From: JAEZKC01 sp046538945 | Lineage (GTDB): Bacteria; Fibrobacterota; Chitinivibrionia; Chitinivibrionales; Chitinispirillaceae | Length of the DNA: 10,907 bases | Direction of reading: 5' to 3' | NCBI GenBank assembly: GCA_046538945.1 | Contig: JBKHHW010000100.1 | Location: forward strand, 1 to 10,907 | Shown here: piece by piece, positions 7,064-10,907 of the stretch | Numbering within the stretch: the stretch's first letter is position 1 | Layout of the letters: each line of letters starts with the position of its first letter | The notes under the pieces: generated by a model | What the model was told of the DNA's origin: nothing | Seen by the model: the letters and a program-made list of their open reading frames with translations, nothing else | Database searches by the model: none | Program-made: the position numbers and the translations under genes

Positions 7064-7579
7064 ATGGAGCGACTTTGGGCACCCTGGAGAATGACCTACA
7101 TCAGAGGAATCGACAGTAAAGAAGAAGGGTGCGTTTTCTGCAACAAGCCCAGACAGGACAACGACAGGGAAAACCTGCTTCTTTTCAGAGGAAAAAAGTG
7201 TTTCGTACTAATGAATCTCTTCCCCTACAATAATGGTCACCTGATGATAATCCCCTACCTGCACTGCTCTGATATTCTTGACCTTGATGGGGAAACCTCG
7301 GCCGAATTGTGGAATTTGACTGCTCTGAGCAAAAGGGTGCTGAGTGAGGCCATGCGCCCGGAGGGTTTCAACATCGGAATGAATCTGGGTCGGGGCGCCG
7401 GAGCAGGAATCGATCAGCATATCCACATGCATATAGTGCCGCGGTGGAACGGAGACACCAATTTCATGCCGGTACTAGACCAAACCCGCGTCATTTCCCA
7501 GGCTCTGGAGGAGACCTACGAAATCCTTCACCCCCTCTTCAAATCAATGGGGGCAACTTTTACCGGCTCAGAGCCCTGA
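7064..7579 (+). CDS. HIT-family nucleotide hydrolase/phosphorylase (Ap4A phosphorylase-like)
   Basis: 171 residues. The histidine-triad motif QHIHMHIVPRW (118-128; His119, His121, His123) is intact, with the last conserved His as the nucleophile that forms a nucleotidyl intermediate. The N-terminal RLWAPWRMTYI and CVFC (23-26), the central MNLFPYNNGHLMIIPY and the trailing WNGDTNFMPV (128-137) are characteristic of the bacterial subgroup related to mycobacterial Ap4A phosphorylase, rather than of short HinT proteins. It probably acts in the cytoplasm on dinucleoside polyphosphates or a nucleotidylated compound; the exact substrate is not deducible. GAGGAG (7052-7057) lies six bases before the start. 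The last 52 bases overlap the end of the opposite-strand metallophosphoesterase gene. Confidence 0.92.
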   Translation: MERLWAPWRMTYIRGIDSKEEGCVFCNKPRQDNDRENLLLFRGKKCFVLMNLFPYNNGHLMIIPYLHCSDILDLDGETSAELWNLTALSKRVLSEAMRPEGFNIGMNLGRGAGAGIDQHIHMHIVPRWNGDTNFMPVLDQTRVISQALEETYEILHPLFKSMGATFTGSEP

Positions 7580-8310
7580 ACATACTTCCACAAAGTCAAT
7601 TTACCATCCAAAAGCGTGGCATAGTTCTGATGCATCAGCCACGCTCCGGTGTTGAGGTACTCCCTGTGCCCGAAACGGACGATCTCGCCGTGGTGGGTGT
7701 GTCCGTAAACCACCAGATCGTATCCCTGCTCAAGAGTGCGGCGGGCCGCCTCTCTGTAATCTTCGACAATGGATGACCTGAGGCGACGGGTGGTGTATTT
7801 CCTGCTTGACCCTGAGCAGAAGATTCCAAAAGCCACCCCCAAATCGGGGTGAATCAATTTATAAAGCTTCTGATACGTTTTGTTTCGCAACAGTTTCCTC
7901 AATATCCGGTATCCCACATCTTTCTTCAGAATTCCGTCACCATGGAACAGATGCACTTTTTTACCCTGAAGATTCAGATCAAGTTCACCATGATGTATGT
8001 TGACTCCCACAGAGTTTTCCAGAAAAGAACCCAGGGCGAAATCGTGATTGCCGGCCATATAGTGCACTTTGACACCGGATTCGACTAACCGTGCCAGATC
8101 GTGAAGAACGGCGAAGTAATCGGGGCGGATGGCAAAACGGTATTCAATCCAGAAGTCGAACAGATCTCCCACGATGAAAAGATCGGTTGCAGACTTGAGC
8201 ATCCGGTCAACCAGACTCCTGAAAAGCTTTTCTCTGTTCTCATACCCCGGCAAATCTATACCGAAGTGTGCATCGGAAATGAAATAAACGGCCTTGCGAT
8301 CTGGATTCAT
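7528..8310 (-). CDS. LpxH-like metallophosphoesterase, probable UDP-2,3-diacylglucosamine diphosphatase
   Basis: 260 residues of calcineurin-type metallophosphoesterase fold. All metal-binding blocks are present in order: SDAHFG (12-17; Asp13, His15), GDLFDFWIEY (48-57; Asp49), GNHDF (87-91; Asn88, His89), FHGDG (122-126; His123) and YGHTHHG (202-208; His204, His206). GDLFDFWIEY closely resembles LpxH, which cleaves UDP-2,3-diacylglucosamine to lipid X and UMP in lipid A synthesis at the inner membrane. The resemblance is to the LpxH-like proteins common in Bacteroidetes-type genomes rather than to E. coli LpxH, so lipid A function is likely but not certain. The ribosome site is poor (only A-rich sequence before ATG 8310). 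It is convergent with, and overlaps by 52 bases, the HIT gene. Confidence 0.85.
   Translation of the reverse strand: MNPDRKAVYFISDAHFGIDLPGYENREKLFRSLVDRMLKSATDLFIVGDLFDFWIEYRFAIRPDYFAVLHDLARLVESGVKVHYMAGNHDFALGSFLENSVGVNIHHGELDLNLQGKKVHLFHGDGILKKDVGYRILRKLLRNKTYQKLYKLIHPDLGVAFGIFCSGSSRKYTTRRLRSSIVEDYREAARRTLEQGYDLVVYGHTHHGEIVRFGHREYLNTGAWLMHQNYATLLDGKLTLWKYVQGSEPVKVAPIDLKRG
7565..7575. repeat. Palindrome in the convergent overlap of two genes
   Basis: GGCTCAGAGCC is a perfect dyad apart from its central base. It lies just before the HIT stop codon and inside the LpxH-like gene. Both proteins read the same four residues, Gly-Ser-Glu-Pro, from it in opposite directions. There is no T-run on either side, so it is not a convincing terminator. 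Confidence 0.35.
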
Positions 8311-8350
8311 TTACGTTTTTTCTAAATAATTGATGAGGTAAAAGTAGCGG

Positions 8351-8365
8351 ACAGGTTACCCGTCT
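8351..8365. promoter_or_regulatory. Dyad-symmetric element upstream of the LpxH-like gene, possible operator
   Basis: GACAGGTTACCCGTC has 7-base arms with one mismatch around a central T. It lies 41 bases upstream of the LpxH-like start codon and beyond the terminator of the acidic small gene, where the promoter and control region of the LpxH-like gene should be. I could not identify a good -35/-10 pair there, and the role is a guess. Confidence 0.25.
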
Positions 8366-8399
8366 GAAAGCAGAAAATCATTTCAAAATAGAAGAACAG

Positions 8400-8420
8400 G
8401 CGAACGAAATCCGTCCGCCC
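8400..8420 (-). terminator. Hairpin terminator of the acidic small gene
   Basis: On the minus strand GGCGGACG, loop GATTT, then CGTTCGCC form an eight-pair stem with one G-U pair, followed by the T-rich TGTTCTTCTATTTT. It lies 53 bases after the stop codon of the 61-codon gene and before the LpxH-like gene, so it should separate their transcripts. The T-tract is interrupted, so termination may be partial. Confidence 0.6.
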
Positions 8421-8473
8421 CGAAATTCACCTAAAACAGATCTGCTCTAATAACGACAGATCACCGAGGAGTT

Positions 8474-8659
8474 TTATTCCCAAAGGTCATCAGTCGTATC
8501 GAGGTCACTTGCCATGTCACTGAAATTGGCATTTTCGTCATGAAGATTGCCAAAGTTCAACTCACGCATATCGTCATCGTATTCGAGGCCCTCGTCGATA
8601 TACTTCTCGTCCACATCACGCAGTATTTCATCAGCATCAAACTGTTCATCTAGTATCAT
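8474..8659 (-). CDS. Small, extremely acidic protein, unknown function
   Basis: 61 residues with 23 Asp or Glu and only three Lys or Arg, giving a net charge of about -20. It has no cysteine, signal peptide or membrane segment. Acidic residues are spread along the whole length, with hydrophobic residues at intervals (ILDEQF, ILRDV, YIDEGLEYDDDM, LNFGNL) and a C-terminal DDLWE. I do not recognise a family. Coding status is supported by a strong ribosome site (GGGAGGTGAT, beginning about 15 bases upstream of ATG 8659), a near-consensus promoter and a terminator hairpin, making a complete one-gene transcription unit. Possible roles are a DNA-mimic or other basic-surface binder, a metal-binding peptide or an anti-sigma-like factor. 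All of these are guesses from composition. Confidence 0.75.
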   Translation of the reverse strand: MILDEQFDADEILRDVDEKYIDEGLEYDDDMRELNFGNLHDENANFSDMASDLDTTDDLWE

Positions 8660-8714
8660 GGTTCTATCACCTCCCTCAAGCCTCTCTTGTTTTACTTTTC
8701 AAATTGCAAATTGA

Positions 8715-8743
8715 ATAATAATGAATTTCTAAGACAGTGTCAA
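8715..8743 (-). promoter_or_regulatory. Near-consensus sigma70 promoter of the acidic small gene
   Basis: On the minus strand the consensus -35 TTGACA (8743-8738) and TATTAT (8720-8715, five of six) are separated by exactly 17 bases. The start point would be near 8708, giving a leader of about 48 bases that ends with the GGGAGGTGAT ribosome site. This is the best promoter match in the window. Confidence 0.75.
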
Positions 8744-8977
8744 TACTTTTCTTTGCTATTTCTTTTATTTTCCCTTTATTGCAGCAAAACTGCAGATTTG
8801 AAAACTAATACGCATCAATAAAAATTTAATTGCAAAAAAAAATTGTGCTCAGGCACTATCCCTACAGAATCGCTTTATCTTCATTTATAATAATATAGCT
8901 ACCTAGTGAAATCACACCCGGAAGCAAAAGAAAATACCCCGAACAGGGGCAAAAAGGGCTATTCCGGAACAGAAGGG

Positions 8978-9006
8978 TTGATTGTTTGATGAGAGGGTTT
9001 TATTAT
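8978..9006 (+). promoter_or_regulatory. Probable sigma70-type promoter of the GH15 gene
   Basis: TTGATT (8978-8983) and TATTAT (9001-9006) are spaced by 17 bases. Transcription would begin near 9013, leaving a leader of about 30 bases with GGGAGG at 9033-9038 ahead of the TTG start. A second perfect TATAAT at 8886-8891 has no good -35. Confidence 0.55.
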
Positions 9007-9042
9007 TAGAATGATAGGAGTGAGCATTGACCGGGAGGGAAC

Positions 9043-10890
9043 TTGAGGAATCTTGACTATGGTATAATCGGCAACTGTTCCAGCGCGGCCCTTATTTCAA
9101 AAGAAGGATCACTTGAATGGCTGTGTCTCCCCCATTTCGATTCACCTTCGCTGTTCGCAGCGATTCTCGATAACGAAAAGGGCGGAAGCTTTTCCATTAT
9201 TTCTGAACCAGAATGCCAGCCTGTACAGCGCTATATACGCAACACCAACATACTTGTCACCTCTTTCAAAACCGCGGACGGGACCTTCGACCTCATTGAT
9301 TTCATGCCCCGGTACAAATATGATGACGGCGGATATCACTGCCCCCCCGATATCATCAGGTACATAAAGGTACGCAGCGGCACTCCGAAAATCAAAGTGG
9401 ATTACAATCCGAAGCTCAACTACGCCACATCCAGGACCGAAACTTTCAGAGTCGATGAGCAGTTCATAAAAAGCACTTCTAAAAACGATTCCTACGAATC
9501 AGTGTACCTCTACACCGGTCTGGATCTGGACTGTGTTCTCAATAAAGATGTGATCGAACTCAAAGAGGACTGTTTCTTTCTTCTGAGCTACAACCAGAAA
9601 CTCCAGGAACTCGATAACGACTTCATCGATCTGGAATACCAGCGCACGAGAGCTTACTGGATGAGCTGGACTGCGCGCTCAGCCCTCTCCACATCTATGT
9701 ACAAGGAAGAGATTACCAGAAGCCTTCTGGTACTGAAACTCCTCTCCTTTCAGCCCACAGGTGCGCTTCTTGCCGCCGCCACCACATCACTTCCCGAATC
9801 TATCGGCACCGAAAGAAACTGGGATTACCGCTACTGCTGGATACGGGATGCCTCCATGACCATTTCCATTCTGGCAAGACTGGGTCATGTCAGCGTGGCA
9901 AAGCGCTACATTCAGTTCATCCTCAACGTGATCCCCTTTAAGGATGAAAAAATTCAGATCATGTACGGGATCAGGGGTGAAAAAAATCTTGAGGAACGTA
10001 TCCTGCCCCATCTGAGCGGCTATGAGAACTCACGTCCCGTGCGGGTCGGCAACGCCGCGTTCAACCAGAAGCAAAACGATATCTACGGAGTGCTGCTGGA
10101 TGTGATCCACTATTTCCTGAGCAGGTTTCACTGTGATGCAGTTACAAAAGAAAGCTTGTGGACCGTAGTGAGATCCATTGCCAGAACGGTGGCTCGCACC
10201 TGGACGGAGAAGGACAGAGGCATCTGGGAATACCGCAGTTCCAAACAGCATTTCACCTTTTCCAAGCTTCTTTGCTGGATGGCCATGGACAGGGCAAGCT
10301 CCATTGCCGGACTGCTCAACCGTTCCAGCTTCGAAAAAGAATGGAAAGGAATCAGGAACCAGATTAAAAAGGATATCCTGAAAAACGGATGGAATGAGCG
10401 AATCCAGTCCTTCACCCAGTACTACGGAAGCGATTTTCTCGATGCGGCCAACCTGCTGATGGAACCTTACGGATTCATTTCAGCCGATGATCCCAAGTAT
10501 ATCGCAACAGTCAAAATGACAGAGGAGCGTCTGTGCCGAAACGGTCTTATGTTCCGCTACCGGAACGAGGATGACTTCGGGACACCAGAGTCGTCTTTCA
10601 CACTGTGCTCCTTCTGGATGATATCGGCACTCTACAAAACCGGACAAGTCAAGAAGGCACAAAAGATGTTCGAAAAGCTGCTCTCCTATTCGAATCACCT
10701 GGGTCTGTTCAGTGAGGATATCGATTTCACCACCGGGCGCCTTCTGGGTAATTTCCCCCAGGCCTACAGCCATCTTGGACTGATCGACACCGCCATTACC
10801 CTCTGCGAAACCCCCAGGGTCGAGGAGGAAGAGGAGGACACCTCCGCGGTGCATTACGACGAATTCAGCTCTATACCTGATGGAGGTTAG
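9043..10890 (+). CDS. GH15 glycoside hydrolase (glucoamylase/trehalase type)
   Basis: 615 residues, the full length of the bacterial group with an N-terminal beta-rich domain and a C-terminal (alpha/alpha)6 barrel. These hydrolyse alpha-glucosidic bonds with inversion, releasing glucose from maltooligosaccharides, dextrins or trehalose. The N-terminus (YGIIGNCSSAALISKEGSLE, 6-25) is typical. The barrel shows RNWDYRYCWIRDAS (258-271), GIWEYR (393-398) with catalytic acid Glu396, FTFSKLLCWMAMDRA (404-418), ESSFTLCSFW (516-525) with catalytic base Glu516, and GNFPQAYSHLGL (569-580). There is no signal peptide, so it is cytoplasmic. The tail has a Glu-run (594-598). The start is TTG, chosen because GGGAGG (9033-9038) precedes it and the family motif begins five residues later. 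It is a single gene here with no glycan partners visible; glucoamylase and trehalase activity cannot be separated by eye. Confidence 0.95.
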   Translation: MRNLDYGIIGNCSSAALISKEGSLEWLCLPHFDSPSLFAAILDNEKGGSFSIISEPECQPVQRYIRNTNILVTSFKTADGTFDLIDFMPRYKYDDGGYHCPPDIIRYIKVRSGTPKIKVDYNPKLNYATSRTETFRVDEQFIKSTSKNDSYESVYLYTGLDLDCVLNKDVIELKEDCFFLLSYNQKLQELDNDFIDLEYQRTRAYWMSWTARSALSTSMYKEEITRSLLVLKLLSFQPTGALLAAATTSLPESIGTERNWDYRYCWIRDASMTISILARLGHVSVAKRYIQFILNVIPFKDEKIQIMYGIRGEKNLEERILPHLSGYENSRPVRVGNAAFNQKQNDIYGVLLDVIHYFLSRFHCDAVTKESLWTVVRSIARTVARTWTEKDRGIWEYRSSKQHFTFSKLLCWMAMDRASSIAGLLNRSSFEKEWKGIRNQIKKDILKNGWNERIQSFTQYYGSDFLDAANLLMEPYGFISADDPKYIATVKMTEERLCRNGLMFRYRNEDDFGTPESSFTLCSFWMISALYKTGQVKKAQKMFEKLLSYSNHLGLFSEDIDFTTGRLLGNFPQAYSHLGLIDTAITLCETPRVEEEEEDTSAVHYDEFSSIPDGG

Positions 10891-10907
10891 AAAGGTTTAG
10901 ACGTTCA

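Larger units (their letters stand above)
8660..9042. other. 383-base AT-rich divergent control region
   Basis: I see no gene on either strand between the acidic small gene and GH15. The left part carries the acidic gene's promoter and AAATTG repeats (8701-8713). TGCAG-CAAAA-CTGCA (8780-8794) is a 5-base-arm inverted repeat about 37 bases upstream of that promoter's -35. A perfect TATAAT at 8886-8891 lacks a good -35. CCCC-GAACA-GGGG (8937-8949) is a short hairpin that, read on the minus strand, is followed by TATTTTCTTTT. The GH15 promoter lies at the right end. Confidence 0.6.

Noticed and set aside
7444..7776. A 110-codon plus-strand frame after the HIT motif
   Set aside because: It overlaps the HIT gene in another frame and then runs antisense to the metallophosphoesterase; its product has no plausible domain.

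Overview
This 10.9 kb stretch looks like ordinary chromosome from a Gram-negative bacterium. Genes are tightly packed, Shine-Dalgarno sites are strong, and two products are secreted or outer-membrane types. An LpxH-like lipid A enzyme and a DUF5683-type membrane protein are also present. That gene mix suggests the FCB side of the tree, possibly a Fibrobacterota/Chitinispirillia-like lineage. This placement is inferred from gene content and protein style only and is weak. I see no insertion sequences, tRNA, rRNA, CRISPR or phage genes.

Layout. Positions 1-1989 (minus) hold a two-gene unit: a DUF5683-like membrane protein followed 31 bases later by a LacI-family repressor that runs off the left edge. 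A 364-base divergent spacer (1990-2353) holds a plausible promoter for that unit and a 7-bp-arm inverted repeat. Positions 2354-7579 (plus) hold htpG, a DUF62/SAM hydroxide adenosyltransferase homologue, a predicted outer-membrane protein, uppP and a HIT-family hydrolase. The spacers are 31, 174, 66 and 26 bases, so this is probably two transcription units, breaking in the 174-base gap. Convergent to it (8310-7528, minus) is an LpxH-like metallophosphoesterase whose 3' end overlaps the HIT gene by 52 bases. Next, on the minus strand, is a 61-codon, extremely acidic small gene with a near-consensus promoter, a strong ribosome site and its own hairpin terminator. A 383-base AT-rich divergent spacer separates it from a complete GH15 glucoamylase/trehalase-type glycosidase (9043-10890, plus, TTG start).

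How the genes fit together. UppP (undecaprenyl-phosphate recycling), the LpxH-like enzyme (lipid A precursor hydrolysis) and the two secreted or membrane proteins make the middle of the window envelope-oriented. HtpG, the DUF62 homologue and the HIT protein are stress or nucleotide housekeeping. GH15 handles alpha-linked glucans or trehalose in the cytoplasm, with no partner visible.

Most worth a second look: the DUF62 homologue keeps its SAM-binding framework but lacks all three residues of the family's Asp-Arg-His catalytic triad, and the 61-residue acidic protein is unrecognised yet appears built for high expression. I did not find a clear multi-gene novel system.
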